From Collinsella sp. TF05-9AC (GTDB lineage: Bacteria; Actinomycetota; Coriobacteriia; Coriobacteriales; Coriobacteriaceae): a stretch of DNA of 64,000 bases. Every line of letters begins with the position of its first letter. Position 1 is the stretch's first letter. Below, in pieces: positions 53,276 to 62,252 of the stretch. Under the pieces are notes generated by a model, which searched no databases, was not told the origin of the DNA, and worked only from the letters and a program-made list of their open reading frames with translations. The stretch is from assembly GCF_003438495.1 (NCBI RefSeq), contig NZ_QSSH01000005.1, positions 19,245 to 83,244 of the forward strand, in the 5' to 3' direction. A program made the position numbers and the translations under genes.

Positions 53276-55933
53276 ATGAGTGCTGACTACCCGTCAATGA
53301 CTACGGCCGAGATCCGCTCCAAGTTCCTCAACTTCTTTGAGGAGCGCGGTCTTAAGCTCTATCCTTCTTCGTCCCTCGTCCCCGACGATCCTTCACTGCT
53401 GCTTGCCAACGCCGGCATGAACCAGTTTAAGGAGTACTACCAGGGCAAGAAGACCATGAAGGAGATTGGCGCGATCTCCTGCCAGAAGTGCGTCCGCACC
53501 AACGACATCGACTGCATCGGCGAGGACGGCCGTCACCTGTCGTTCTTCGAGATGCTCGGCGATTTCTCTTTTGGCGGCGTCTCCAAGGAGCAGGCTTGCG
53601 CCTGGGCCTTTGAGCTCATCACCAAGGAGTTCAAGCTGCCGCTCGACCGCCTGTACTTCACCGTCTTTACCGAGGACGACGAGACCCACGACGTGTGGCG
53701 CTCCCTGGGCGTTGCCGAGGATCACATTTCGCGTCTGGGCGAGGACGACAACTTCTGGGCCGCTGGCCCCACCGGCCCCTGCGGTCCGTGCTCCGAGATC
53801 TACTTTGACATGGGCGAGGAGGTTGGTTGCGGTAGTCCCGACTGCAAGCCCGGCTGCGACTGCGACCGCTTCCTTGAGTTCTGGAACCTCGTGTTTACCC
53901 AGTACGATCGCCAGGAGGACGGCTCCATGCCGGAGCTGCCGCACCGCAACCTCGATACGGGCATGGGTCTGGAGCGCATGGCCGCTATCATGCAGCACAA
54001 GACCGCTAACTACGACGGCGATTTAATGCAGCACCTCATCAAACTCGGTGAGGAAATCAGCGGCAAGACCTATGACGCCGACGATTACTCCGGCGTCAGC
54101 CGCTCCCTGCGCATCATCGCCGACCACTCCCGCGCCGTTGACTTTATGATCTCGGACGGCATCCTGCCCGGTAACGAGGGTCGCGAGTACGTCCTTCGCC
54201 GCCTGCTCCGTCGTGCCGTGTTCCACGGCCGCCTGCTGGGCATCGAGGGCGCTTTCCTGACCAAGTTTATCGACGAAGTCAACGCTCAGATGGGCGAGGC
54301 CTATCCCGAGCTGCTCAAGAACGTCGCGCTCGTCAAGGGCATCGTCGCCTCCGAGGAGGAGCGTTTCTCCACGACGCTCGACAACGGCCGCGTTTACCTG
54401 GATGAGGCCCTGGCCGCGCTCGCCGAGGGCGCTGTGCTTCCGGGCGACGTTGCCTTTAAGCTACACGACACCTTTGGTTTCCCCATCGACCTGACCGTCG
54501 AGATCGCCGGCGCTGCCGGCCACGACGTCGACATGGACGGCTTTACCGCCTGCATGGAGGACCAGAAGGCCCGCGCCCGTGCCAACGCCAAGGGCGATGC
54601 CTGGGGTAGCTTCAACGACGTGTGGGTCGAGCTTTCCGACAAGGTTGCCGCGACCGAGTTCGACGGCTATGACAACGACGTCATCGAGGGCGCCAAGGTT
54701 GTTGCCATCGTGCGCAACGGCGAGTCCGTTGAGTCCGCTGCCGCCGGCGAGGACGTCGAGGTCGTGCTCGACCGCACCCCGTTCTATGCCGAGATGGGTG
54801 GCCAGCAGGGTGACGCCGGTGAGCTTTCCGCCGAGGGCGTTGCGCTGACTGTTGCCGACACCAAGAACCACAACGGCCTGTATGCCCTTGTCGCGCACGT
54901 TGCCGAGGGCACGTTGACCGTCGGTGCTACCGTGACTGCCGCGCTCGACGCCGAGCGCCGTGGTTTCCTGCGCCGCAACCACACCGCCACCCACCTGCTC
55001 GACGCCGCGCTTAAGCAGGTCCTGGGTGAGCACGTCTCCCAGGCCGGCTCGCTGGTGACGCCCGAGCACCTGCGCTTTGACTTCACGCACTTCGAGGCCC
55101 TGTCTTCCGAGCAGCTCAAGGCTGTCGAGGACCTGGTCAACCAGCAGATCTTCGCTTCCAAGCCGGTCGTGACCCGTGTTATGGGCATCGACGAGGCCAA
55201 GGCCGCCGGTGCTGTCGCACTGTTTGGCGAGAAGTACGGCGACGTCGTCCGCGTCGTCTCCGTGGGCGCCGAGGACCAGCCGTTCTCCCGCGAGCTCTGC
55301 GGTGGTACGCATGCCGCCAACACCGCCGAGATCGGTCTGTTCAAGATCATCTCCGAATCCTCCACGGGCTCGAATGTCCGCCGTATCGAGGCCGTGACCT
55401 CCAAGGGCGCTCTCGATTACATGGCCGACCGCCTGGCACTCGTTGACGCCGCTGCCGCTGCGCTCAAGTGCCGCGTCGACGAGGTTCCTGCCCGCGTGGA
55501 GAACCTGCAGGCCGAGCTGCGCGAGACGTCTAACAAGCTCAAGAAGGCGCTGACCGGTGGCTCCTCCGACGCTATCTCCAGTGCCATCGACGGCGCTGTC
55601 GAGCTGAACGGCTACAAGCTCGTCGTCGCTGAGCTCCAGGGCCTTGAGGCTGCCGACCTGCGCAACGTTTGGGACACCGTGCACCAGAAGGTCGCCGGCC
55701 CCGTCGCCTGCGTTGTTGCCAGCGTGACCGAGAAGGGCACCCCGGCTCTGCTCGCCGCCGGCTCCGATGACGCCGTGAAGGCCGGTTTCCACGCCGGTAA
55801 CGTGATCAAGCAGATTGCGGGCCTGGTCGACGGTCGCGGTGGCGGTCGTCCCAACATGGCCCAGGCCGGTGGCAAGAACGCCGCCGGTATCGCCGATGCC
55901 CTCGCGGCCGCTAAGACCGCGCTCGGCGCCTAA
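53276..55933 (+). CDS. alaS: Alanine--tRNA ligase
   Basis: Charges tRNA-Ala. The 885-residue protein has the catalytic domain (MTTAEIRSKFLNFFEERG; KCVRTNDIDCIGEDGRH), editing-domain zinc ligands His569 and His573 (HTATHLL) with Cys675 and His679 (CGGTH), and the C-terminal oligomerisation domain rich in glycine (GGGRPNMAQAGGKN). ATG 53276 follows GAGGAG at 53261-53266. ruvX is downstream after 17 bases, the common alaS-ruvX-mltG order. Confidence 0.97.
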   Translation: MSADYPSMTTAEIRSKFLNFFEERGLKLYPSSSLVPDDPSLLLANAGMNQFKEYYQGKKTMKEIGAISCQKCVRTNDIDCIGEDGRHLSFFEMLGDFSFGGVSKEQACAWAFELITKEFKLPLDRLYFTVFTEDDETHDVWRSLGVAEDHISRLGEDDNFWAAGPTGPCGPCSEIYFDMGEEVGCGSPDCKPGCDCDRFLEFWNLVFTQYDRQEDGSMPELPHRNLDTGMGLERMAAIMQHKTANYDGDLMQHLIKLGEEISGKTYDADDYSGVSRSLRIIADHSRAVDFMISDGILPGNEGREYVLRRLLRRAVFHGRLLGIEGAFLTKFIDEVNAQMGEAYPELLKNVALVKGIVASEEERFSTTLDNGRVYLDEALAALAEGAVLPGDVAFKLHDTFGFPIDLTVEIAGAAGHDVDMDGFTACMEDQKARARANAKGDAWGSFNDVWVELSDKVAATEFDGYDNDVIEGAKVVAIVRNGESVESAAAGEDVEVVLDRTPFYAEMGGQQGDAGELSAEGVALTVADTKNHNGLYALVAHVAEGTLTVGATVTAALDAERRGFLRRNHTATHLLDAALKQVLGEHVSQAGSLVTPEHLRFDFTHFEALSSEQLKAVEDLVNQQIFASKPVVTRVMGIDEAKAAGAVALFGEKYGDVVRVVSVGAEDQPFSRELCGGTHAANTAEIGLFKIISESSTGSNVRRIEAVTSKGALDYMADRLALVDAAAAALKCRVDEVPARVENLQAELRETSNKLKKALTGGSSDAISSAIDGAVELNGYKLVVAELQGLEAADLRNVWDTVHQKVAGPVACVVASVTEKGTPALLAAGSDDAVKAGFHAGNVIKQIAGLVDGRGGGRPNMAQAGGKNAAGIADALAAAKTALGA

Positions 55934-55950
55934 GAACCTAAGTAGTCGCT

Positions 55951-56379
55951 GTGGTCGCGCTCGCACTGGACATAGGGGAGACCAGGATTGGCATTGCCGT
56001 CTCGAGCCGTGATGGCAAGATGGCAATGCCTGTCAAGGTGCTTCCGGCTGCCGAGGTCACCGGTATGTCAAAGACGTTTCGCTACCTGGTCGAGGACTAT
56101 GAGCCCGATATCCTGGTAAGCGGACGTCCTTTGACCATGGCCGGTGAACCCGGCCCCCAGGCCGAGCGCGTCGCCGCCGTGGCCCAAAAGATTGCCGACG
56201 AGCTCGACCTTCCGCTGGAGTTTGAGGACGAGCGTCTGTCCTCGCAGGAGGCCAAGCGAATCCTGCGAGAGCAGGGGCTCAACGAAAAGCAGATGAGGGG
56301 CAAGATCGACATGATCGCCGCCAGCCTGTTCTTGCAGACGTGGCTCGATCGCAAAAACGAGGAGGTTTCGCATGTCTAG
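55951..56379 (+). CDS. ruvX: Holliday junction resolvase-like protein RuvX (YqgF)
   Basis: YqgF-family RNase H-fold nuclease involved in pre-16S rRNA processing and possibly recombination. The 142-residue protein has LDIGETRIGIAVS with Asp7, GRPLTMAGEPGPQA, and the late DERLSSQEAKRIL plus DMIAASLFLQTWLD motif. It begins with GTG and has only a weak ribosome binding site; it overlaps mltG by eight bases. Confidence 0.92.
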   Translation: MVALALDIGETRIGIAVSSRDGKMAMPVKVLPAAEVTGMSKTFRYLVEDYEPDILVSGRPLTMAGEPGPQAERVAAVAQKIADELDLPLEFEDERLSSQEAKRILREQGLNEKQMRGKIDMIAASLFLQTWLDRKNEEVSHV

Positions 56380-57727
56380 CGCTTTCGATCCGCGCCAGCC
56401 GAATCGTACACGGCAGCCCGCGCCGCGCCCTGCTCAGGCTGGCCAGCGCCCGGCGCAGCCGATGCAGCGTTCGGCTCAGCCTACTCAGCGTGCTGCTCAA
56501 AAGCCCGCCGCTCGTCCCGCGCAGCCCGCTGGCGGCGCTCGTTTTAAGCAACAGGTTCCTGCCCAGCGCACGCAGGGGCAGGCCCCGCAATCACGCTCCC
56601 ACGCACATCATGCTCATGGCTCGCACGGCGTTGCTCCAGCCACGCGTTCGAGCTATAACACGCACGCCCGCCGTGGTGCCCAAAAGAAAAGCTCCCCGGT
56701 GCCTTTGATTGTCGGTGGCGTCGCCGCCGTGCTTGCGCTTGTCGCGATCGTTTTATTTGTCGTGCCGGCCGTCAAGGGCTTCTTTGCCGGCGAGGATGCG
56801 AAAGTCGCTGCTGGCCAGCAAGTTACTATCACGATTCCCGATGGTGCTTCGGGCGATACGATCGCTTCGATTCTCTCCGAGAACCATATCGTCGATGATC
56901 CCAAGGATTATTACGCGGCGGTCAAAAAGCTTAACGCCGACATGTCGCTTAAGCCTGGTAAGTATTCGTTTACCACGCTTATGGATGCCACGAAGGTCGT
57001 TCAGCAGCTCATGGAAGGTCCCAATGCGGGCTCCGATGCGCTGACTATCCCTGAGGGCCTGACGGTTGACCAGGTCGCCGACCGCGTGGCCAAGGCATAC
57101 GGCAGTATCTCGAAGGAAGACTTCCTCAATCAGGCAAAGGCGTCCAACTATGTGAAGGACTATAGCTTCCTTGAGGGCGCCGCGAACGATTCGCTCGAGG
57201 GTTTCCTGTTCCCCAAGACGTATTCGTTGGGCAAGGACCCAAGCGCCGATGATGTGATTCGCGCCATGCTTGACCAGTTCAACGCTGAGTATAAGTCGCT
57301 TGACTTTGCCAGCTGCGAGGCCAAGATCAAGGAGCGCTATGGCGTGGAGATGTCCGATTACGACATCGTTAACCTTGCCTCGATTGTCGAGCGCGAGGGT
57401 CTCAACGCCGATCAGCGCGCGCATGTGGCATCGGTTTTCTATAACCGTCTGGCGGGCAAGCTCGATGGCCTGCGTTACCTCAATAGCGATGCGACCATGA
57501 TGTATGTCACCGGCGGCGAGGTTACCGCCGACGACCTGCAGAGCGATAGCCCATATAACACCTATAAGCACGAGGGCCTGCCGCCCACGCCCATCTGCTC
57601 TCCGTCGCTCGAGGCGCTCAAGGCTACCCTTGAGCCGACCGACTCCGATGACCTGTATTTCTACATTACACAGGACGAGGAGTATTTCTCGAAGACCTAC
57701 GAAGAGCACCAACAGTCTTGGAATTGA
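56372..57727 (+). CDS. mltG: Endolytic transglycosylase MltG
   Basis: Cuts nascent peptidoglycan strands at the outer face of the membrane. The 451-residue protein has a cytoplasmic tail of ~108 residues made of Pro, Gln, Ala and Arg repeats, one membrane helix (about 109-131), a LysM-like part (GQQVTITIPDGASGDTIASI) and the YceG domain. Catalytic Glu340 is in ASIVEREGL, and YNTYKHEGLPPTPICSPS is the usual C-terminal motif. The low-complexity tail is much longer than in E. coli and is the odd part. Confidence 0.93.
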   Translation: MSSAFDPRQPNRTRQPAPRPAQAGQRPAQPMQRSAQPTQRAAQKPAARPAQPAGGARFKQQVPAQRTQGQAPQSRSHAHHAHGSHGVAPATRSSYNTHARRGAQKKSSPVPLIVGGVAAVLALVAIVLFVVPAVKGFFAGEDAKVAAGQQVTITIPDGASGDTIASILSENHIVDDPKDYYAAVKKLNADMSLKPGKYSFTTLMDATKVVQQLMEGPNAGSDALTIPEGLTVDQVADRVAKAYGSISKEDFLNQAKASNYVKDYSFLEGAANDSLEGFLFPKTYSLGKDPSADDVIRAMLDQFNAEYKSLDFASCEAKIKERYGVEMSDYDIVNLASIVEREGLNADQRAHVASVFYNRLAGKLDGLRYLNSDATMMYVTGGEVTADDLQSDSPYNTYKHEGLPPTPICSPSLEALKATLEPTDSDDLYFYITQDEEYFSKTYEEHQQSWN

Positions 57728-57729
57728 TC

Positions 57730-58227
57730 ATGAGGATTTTTAGCCCCAAACGATATGTTGCCTCGGTCGATCGCATCGACCTCGATACCCTCTGGGCCGA
57801 CGGCAAGCGCGCCATTCTGCTCGATCGCGACAACACCCTGGTGCCGCGTGATACCGAGCAGGTACCCGCTGCGGTCTCCGCCTGGCTCGAGGCCGCCCAT
57901 GCCAAGGGCTTTAAGCTGTGCATGGTGTCCAACAACTGGCATCGCGACCAGGTTATGGCATCGGCGCGCGAGCTGGGGCTCGAGGCCATCAGCCACGCTA
58001 TGAAGCCCGCCCCGTTTGCCCTGAAGGCGGGTCTTAAGCGTCTGGGCGCCACGGCCGACGAGGCCGTGCTGATCGGCGATCAGCTTTACACGGACGTGTG
58101 GAGCGGTAACTTTGCCGGCGTTGACACTATTCTGGTCAAGCCGCAGGCAACCCAGGACCTGTGGTACACGCAGATCTTCCGTATCTTTGAGCGCCGGGCC
58201 CTGCGCGACCTTCCCTGCGAGGAATAG
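57730..58227 (+). CDS. yqeG: YqeG-family HAD IIIA phosphatase
   Basis: A 165-residue HAD-superfamily protein with LLDRDNTLVPRD (Asp32, Asp34), MVSNNWHRDQ and LIGDQLYTDV, the complete HAD motif set. Relatives act as phosphatidylglycerophosphatases or unassigned phosphatases; the substrate is not clear. ATG 57730 comes two bases after the mltG stop; a TTG at 57718 would add four residues. In Bacillus yqeG also precedes shikimate-pathway genes, as here. Confidence 0.87.
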   Translation: MRIFSPKRYVASVDRIDLDTLWADGKRAILLDRDNTLVPRDTEQVPAAVSAWLEAAHAKGFKLCMVSNNWHRDQVMASARELGLEAISHAMKPAPFALKAGLKRLGATADEAVLIGDQLYTDVWSGNFAGVDTILVKPQATQDLWYTQIFRIFERRALRDLPCEE

Positions 58228-58235
58228 GTTCCGCC

Positions 58236-58769
58236 ATGTCTCAGCACATCAAACACGGCTGCGACCATATCTTCTTTATCGGCTTTTTGGGCGCGGGCAA
58301 GTCGACGCTTGCGCGCAACGTGGGCACTATGTTCAAGCGTCGATTCATCGATACCGATCGTTTGGTTGTGCGTCGATGCGGCAAGTCGGTGACCGAGATA
58401 TTTAAGACCGAGGGCGAGGATCGTTTTCGCGAACTCGAGACCTCGGCACTCCGTTCGCTTCAAAGTGAGCGCAGCCTGCTGGTATCGTGCGGGGGTGGCA
58501 TCGTCGAGACGCCGGTGAACATTGAGCTGATGCACGAGATGGGTACATGCGTGTACCTCGAAGGCGACTTTGAGGACTCGTTGCGCCAGATTCGCCGCTC
58601 CGATACCCGACCAGATTTCCGCTCACCCGAGCATGCTGCGCGCCTGTTTGAGCATCGCCGTCCGCTGTATCGCCAGGCCGCCGATATTACCCTTGATATC
58701 CGCAACAAGTCCTTCGAGGACGTTTCCTACCTTTGTGCCGAGATGCTTTTGGAGCGTGGACTGCTATGA
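58236..58769 (+). CDS. aroK: Shikimate kinase
   Basis: Phosphorylates shikimate at the 3-hydroxyl. The 177-residue protein keeps the family sites: Walker A GFLGAGKS at 16-23, DTDR, the shikimate-binding Arg in EDRFRELE, CGGGIV, and an Arg in the lid (TRPDF). It is therefore probably active. It overlaps the aroB-like gene by four bases, the usual aroK-aroB pair. Confidence 0.9.
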   Translation: MSQHIKHGCDHIFFIGFLGAGKSTLARNVGTMFKRRFIDTDRLVVRRCGKSVTEIFKTEGEDRFRELETSALRSLQSERSLLVSCGGGIVETPVNIELMHEMGTCVYLEGDFEDSLRQIRRSDTRPDFRSPEHAARLFEHRRPLYRQAADITLDIRNKSFEDVSYLCAEMLLERGLL

Positions 58770-59875
58770 TTCGCCGTCAACTTATCAATTTCCAAAACCG
58801 CAGTGTCGATGTCCGCGTCGGTCTTGGCGCGTTTGAGGAACTGTCGCGCATGTTTGCCTCGGCTGTGGGCAAGCCTAAGCGCGCGATGGTGGTTTGGAAC
58901 GACGCCACATCCGAGCGTTTTGGCGAGGTCGTCGAGCATGCGCTGGTCGACGCCGGGTTTGCCGTGTCGCTGCTCGCCCTCGAGGTTTCTCCTGCCGGCG
59001 CTACGCTGGCCGATGCCGATACCGTCTTTGGCGCCCTGTCAGCTAACGGCATTACCTGCGACGATCTCGTTGTCGCTGTTGGCGATGCCGCAACCTGTTC
59101 GGTTGTTGGCTGGTGCGCCAACCAGTGGTGTGGCCGAACCGAGTGCGCGCTGCTGCCGACGACCTTCGACGCCATGCTCACGGTCGCGACGACCATGAAG
59201 CCGCTCGTCGCCTCGTTGGCCAATGCGCTTCCCGCTATCGCGCTCCGTCTCGAACCGGGCTTGGTTGTGTGTGATCTCGACCTTGTTCGCGAGGCGGAAC
59301 CCGAGGACCTCAAGTTCGGCTATGCGGTACTTGTTGGCACCATGCTTTCGAGCAGCAAGTCCCGCTGGAATCAGTTTACTGAGACCGTCCCCGAGATTCT
59401 CGCGGGCGAGGAGGTCGCACTCGTCAATGCCGTTCAATGGTCTCAGACTGCCCGCAAGGACGTGCTGACGGCCACGAACCCGAGCGCTCGCCATGCGCTC
59501 GATTTTGGCAAGACGGGGGAGCGCACCCTGCGCGCTTGCTTGGGCGATGCCGCTTCGCAGGTCCCTGCCTACCAGCTGTTGTCCGAGGGCATGCGCTTTG
59601 AGGCGCGCCTAGCACACGATGCCTGCGACTTCGATATCGACTATGTGTTTGATCTCGATGACTGCCTGGAGGACTTTGGCATCGAGGAGCTTGCCTTCGA
59701 CTTGGAGCCTGCCGCATATATCGAGGAGTTCCGCAGACAGCAGTTTGTCCGCTCGAACCGCAGCATGCTGCCGCTGCCCGCGGCGCTCGGCGCCATTCGC
59801 CTAACGAGCGTCGAGGACGAGGTTCTTGAGCGCCATGCTCACGCCTACTTGGCTTCTCGTAAAGAACTTCTCTAA
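58766..59875 (+). CDS. 3-dehydroquinate synthase-like protein lacking active-site residues
   Basis: The 369-residue length, the position after aroK (ATGA overlap) and the overall order of elements mark an AroB relative. Compared by eye with known AroB, the NAD loop GGGVxGD is AVGDAATCSVVGW; the GLAEVIK helix holding a zinc-binding Glu and a Lys is GYAVLVG (Val188, Gly191); the zinc/catalytic HTFGH is KTGER (Lys249, Arg253); and the last zinc-binding His in LHGEAV is gone (LLSEGM). The frame is intact. It may be a pseudoenzyme or may have a new role; ordinary dehydroquinate synthesis is unlikely. ATG 58766 beats an upstream start that lies inside aroK. Confidence 0.75.
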   Translation: MIRRQLINFQNRSVDVRVGLGAFEELSRMFASAVGKPKRAMVVWNDATSERFGEVVEHALVDAGFAVSLLALEVSPAGATLADADTVFGALSANGITCDDLVVAVGDAATCSVVGWCANQWCGRTECALLPTTFDAMLTVATTMKPLVASLANALPAIALRLEPGLVVCDLDLVREAEPEDLKFGYAVLVGTMLSSSKSRWNQFTETVPEILAGEEVALVNAVQWSQTARKDVLTATNPSARHALDFGKTGERTLRACLGDAASQVPAYQLLSEGMRFEARLAHDACDFDIDYVFDLDDCLEDFGIEELAFDLEPAAYIEEFRRQQFVRSNRSMLPLPAALGAIRLTSVEDEVLERHAHAYLASRKELL

Positions 59876-59912
59876 GATTTATTGACTTCCATCGTCTTTC
59901 GTATCATGTTGA

Positions 59913-59975
59913 GGGGCGGGTTTTCAATCGGTTGCGGATCGCATGCGATTCCGTCGTTCGGTTGAGACCCGTCCC
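59913..59975 (+). promoter_or_regulatory. Long hairpin in the leader of the aminopeptidase gene
   Basis: Arms about 59913-59931 and 59958-59975 pair with a few wobbles and a bulge. The centre is the perfect 12-bp palindrome ATCGCATGCGAT (59938-59949). With no U-run after it, it is not a terminator. It may be a structured mRNA leader or an operator pair. The remaining 59876-60007 gap holds an AAGAAAGG site before the gene and nothing else I recognise. Confidence 0.5.
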
Positions 59976-60007
59976 GTCTATATTGAGACAACAAGAAAGG
60001 AATCTGC

Positions 60008-61138
60008 ATGTCTGAGTTTGCTGCCGGTCCTGCCGGTCGTATCGAGCGTGTCCGTGCCCTGATGGTCGAGCGTGGCTACGACGCCATCGTGGTGCGCGAC
60101 GAGGCCAACCTTCGTTGGCTTACGGGCGTGAAGGGCGTCTTCGACTACACCTTCGAGTTCCCGCACGCTGCGTTTATTACGGCCGACCAGTGCCTGTTCC
60201 ACACCGACTCGCGCTACCTCAACAGCTTTGAGGAGAACACGCCAGCCGGCAGCCCCTGGGTCTACGACATGGATGAGGGCACCATCCCCGGTTGGGTCGC
60301 CGGCAAGATCGCGGCCAACAAATGCCGCGTCTGCGCTGTCGAGGACGATATGCAGATTAATTTCTACCAGGGTATTCAGCGCGGCCTGGAGGACCGTTCC
60401 GTCGCCTGTATGCTGCCGCTGATGCACGACGATATCCGCAAGATGCGCGCCATCAAGGACGCCGAGGAGATTGAGCTCATGCGCCATGCGCAGTCGATCA
60501 CCGATGCCGCCTTCCAGCACATGCTCGGCTTTATTAAGCCCGGTATGACCGAGAAGCAGGTACGCAACGAGCTCGAGAACTTTATGTTCGCCAACGGTGC
60601 CGACAGCCTGGCCTTCGGTTCCATCGTCGCGAGCGGCCCCAACACCGCCAACCCGCATGCCGTGCCGAGCGACCGCGTGATCGAGAAGGGCGATTTCGTT
60701 CTTATGGATTACGGCGCGGGCTATTGCGATTACCGCTCCGACATGACGCGCACTGTCGTGATGGGCGAGCCCACCCAGGAGCAGCTCGACCTGTACGCAC
60801 TCGTGCGCCGTACGCACGAGGAGTGCGTCGCCGCCATCCATCCGGGCGTTGAGGGCAACGACATCTTCAAGCTCTCCAAGAAGATCATCGGCGATGCCGG
60901 CTATGGCGATTACTATAACCATGGCTTGGGTCACGGCGTGGGCATCGACATCCATGAGCTGCCCAACTTTAACCGCAGCAAGAATATCATCGAGGTCGGC
61001 TCGGTTATCACCATGGAGCCCGGCGTCTACCTGCCCGGCGTGGGCGGCGTGCGCCTGGAGGACTACGGCGTGGTCACCGAGAACGGCTATGAGCCCTTCA
61101 CCAAGACCCCGCACGACCTGCACGTTATCGACTGCTAG
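60008..61138 (+). CDS. pepP: Xaa-Pro aminopeptidase (M24B family)
   Basis: Removes N-terminal residues before proline. The 376-residue protein has a creatinase N-terminal domain (about 10-140) and the pita-bread metallopeptidase domain. The metal ligands fall in the expected places: two Asp in LMDYGAGYCDYRSDMTRT, His in HGLGHGVGIDIHE, Glu in TMEPGVYLPG and Glu in VRLEDYG. AAGAAAGGAATC precedes the ATG. The pepP-efp order is common in Gram-positives. Confidence 0.93.
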   Translation: MSEFAAGPAGRIERVRALMVERGYDAIVVRDEANLRWLTGVKGVFDYTFEFPHAAFITADQCLFHTDSRYLNSFEENTPAGSPWVYDMDEGTIPGWVAGKIAANKCRVCAVEDDMQINFYQGIQRGLEDRSVACMLPLMHDDIRKMRAIKDAEEIELMRHAQSITDAAFQHMLGFIKPGMTEKQVRNELENFMFANGADSLAFGSIVASGPNTANPHAVPSDRVIEKGDFVLMDYGAGYCDYRSDMTRTVVMGEPTQEQLDLYALVRRTHEECVAAIHPGVEGNDIFKLSKKIIGDAGYGDYYNHGLGHGVGIDIHELPNFNRSKNIIEVGSVITMEPGVYLPGVGGVRLEDYGVVTENGYEPFTKTPHDLHVIDC

Positions 61139-61161
61139 TTTACTTCAGTAGATAGTTTGGG

Positions 61162-61205
61162 GCGGGGCGTCCGGATTGATTCGGACGCCCCGCGTTCTCT
61201 TTTTA
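61162..61205 (+). terminator. Terminator after pepP
   Basis: Perfect 12-bp GC-rich arms (61162-61173 with 61182-61193), eight-base loop, then a T-rich tract ending in TTTTT. A TATAAT at 61236-61241, without a good -35, may start efp transcription. Confidence 0.85.
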
Positions 61206-61298
61206 TGCGCTCGCCGCAGGCGCCGTCTGCAAGTGTATAATTTCTGTCGTATGTAATTTGGACGCTTGTGCGTTCTGCCCATAACAAGAAAGGTCGCT

Positions 61299-61862
61299 AT
61301 GCCTACCATTTCCACCGCCGACTTCAAGAACGGCCTCGGTCTCCGCATCAAGGACAAGGTCTACACCATCGTCGAGTTCCAGCATGTCAAGCCGGGCAAG
61401 GGCGGCGCGTTTGTGCGCTACAAGACCCGCGACATCAAGAGCGGCCGCGTCGTCGAGAACACCTGCAACGCCGGCACCAAGTTCGAGAGCGTCATGCTCA
61501 CCACCCGTGAGTTCCAGTACCTCTACAACGATGGCACCGACTACATCTTCATGGACAACGAGTCCTATGAGCAGGTTCCCGTTCCCGAGGACATGGTGGG
61601 CGAGAACTCCAAGTGGCTGCGCGAGAACGACATCTGCCAGCTGCTCTTCGCCGACGATGAGCTCATGGGCGTGACCCCGCCGATGTTCATCGAGACCACC
61701 ATCGTCCAGACCGACCCGGGCTTTAAGGGCGACACCGTCCAGGGTTCCACCAAGCCGGCCACGATCGACACCGGCGCTGTCATCCAGGTCCCCATGTACC
61801 TCAACGAGGGCGAGGTCATCAAGGTTGACACCCGCGACGGCAAGTTCGTCTCCCGCGTCTAG
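61299..61862 (+). CDS. efp: Translation elongation factor P
   Basis: Rescues ribosomes stalled at polyproline. The 187-residue protein has the three-domain EF-P layout, with the conserved tip loop VKPGKGGAFVRYK placing Lys34 at the position that is modified in many bacteria. No epmA/epmB or ymfI-like modification gene is in view. ATG 61299 has GAAAGG upstream. The C-terminal OB part ends with NEGEVIKVDTRDGKFVSRV. Confidence 0.96.
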   Translation: MPTISTADFKNGLGLRIKDKVYTIVEFQHVKPGKGGAFVRYKTRDIKSGRVVENTCNAGTKFESVMLTTREFQYLYNDGTDYIFMDNESYEQVPVPEDMVGENSKWLRENDICQLLFADDELMGVTPPMFIETTIVQTDPGFKGDTVQGSTKPATIDTGAVIQVPMYLNEGEVIKVDTRDGKFVSRV

Positions 61863-61886
61863 CAACCAACTCTTCTAGGAGGACTC

Positions 61887-62249
61887 ATGCCCCAGGAAAT
61901 CAAGATTGACGGCATCGGCATTTCGCCCGATGTTCTGACCGCCATCGTCTCGCGCGCCGTGTCCGATGTCGAGGGCATCGCCTCCGTTGGCGTCAAGGAC
62001 CTTGCCACCAACCTTGTCTCCATGATGCTCTCGTCCAAGGCCCCGGCTTCTGAGCCGGCGGTCGAGGCCGAGGTCGTCGGCGACAAGCTCGCACTCACCG
62101 TGCGCGTCGTGGTGTTCTTTGGCTATCCGTTCAAGAAACTCGCCGAGGCCGTTCGCGCTGCCGTGGTCGCCGCCATCGATGCCCAGGTTGGCGTTGAGGT
62201 CGAGCGCGTTGACGTTTGCATCGACGGCCTCGTTTTCCCCAAGGAGTAA
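61887..62249 (+). CDS. Asp23/Gls24 family protein (YqhY-like)
   Basis: A 120-residue paralogue of the Asp23 protein at 15860. The motif ISPDVLTAIVSRAVSDVEGI and the later VRVVVFFGYPFKKLAEAVRAA are family features. AGGAGG precedes the ATG. The efp-asp23-nusB order matches Firmicutes, where yqhY sits between the acetyl-CoA carboxylase genes and nusB and limits fatty-acid synthesis; a similar role is possible here. Confidence 0.88.
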   Translation: MPQEIKIDGIGISPDVLTAIVSRAVSDVEGIASVGVKDLATNLVSMMLSSKAPASEPAVEAEVVGDKLALTVRVVVFFGYPFKKLAEAVRAAVVAAIDAQVGVEVERVDVCIDGLVFPKE

Positions 62250-62252
62250 CCT

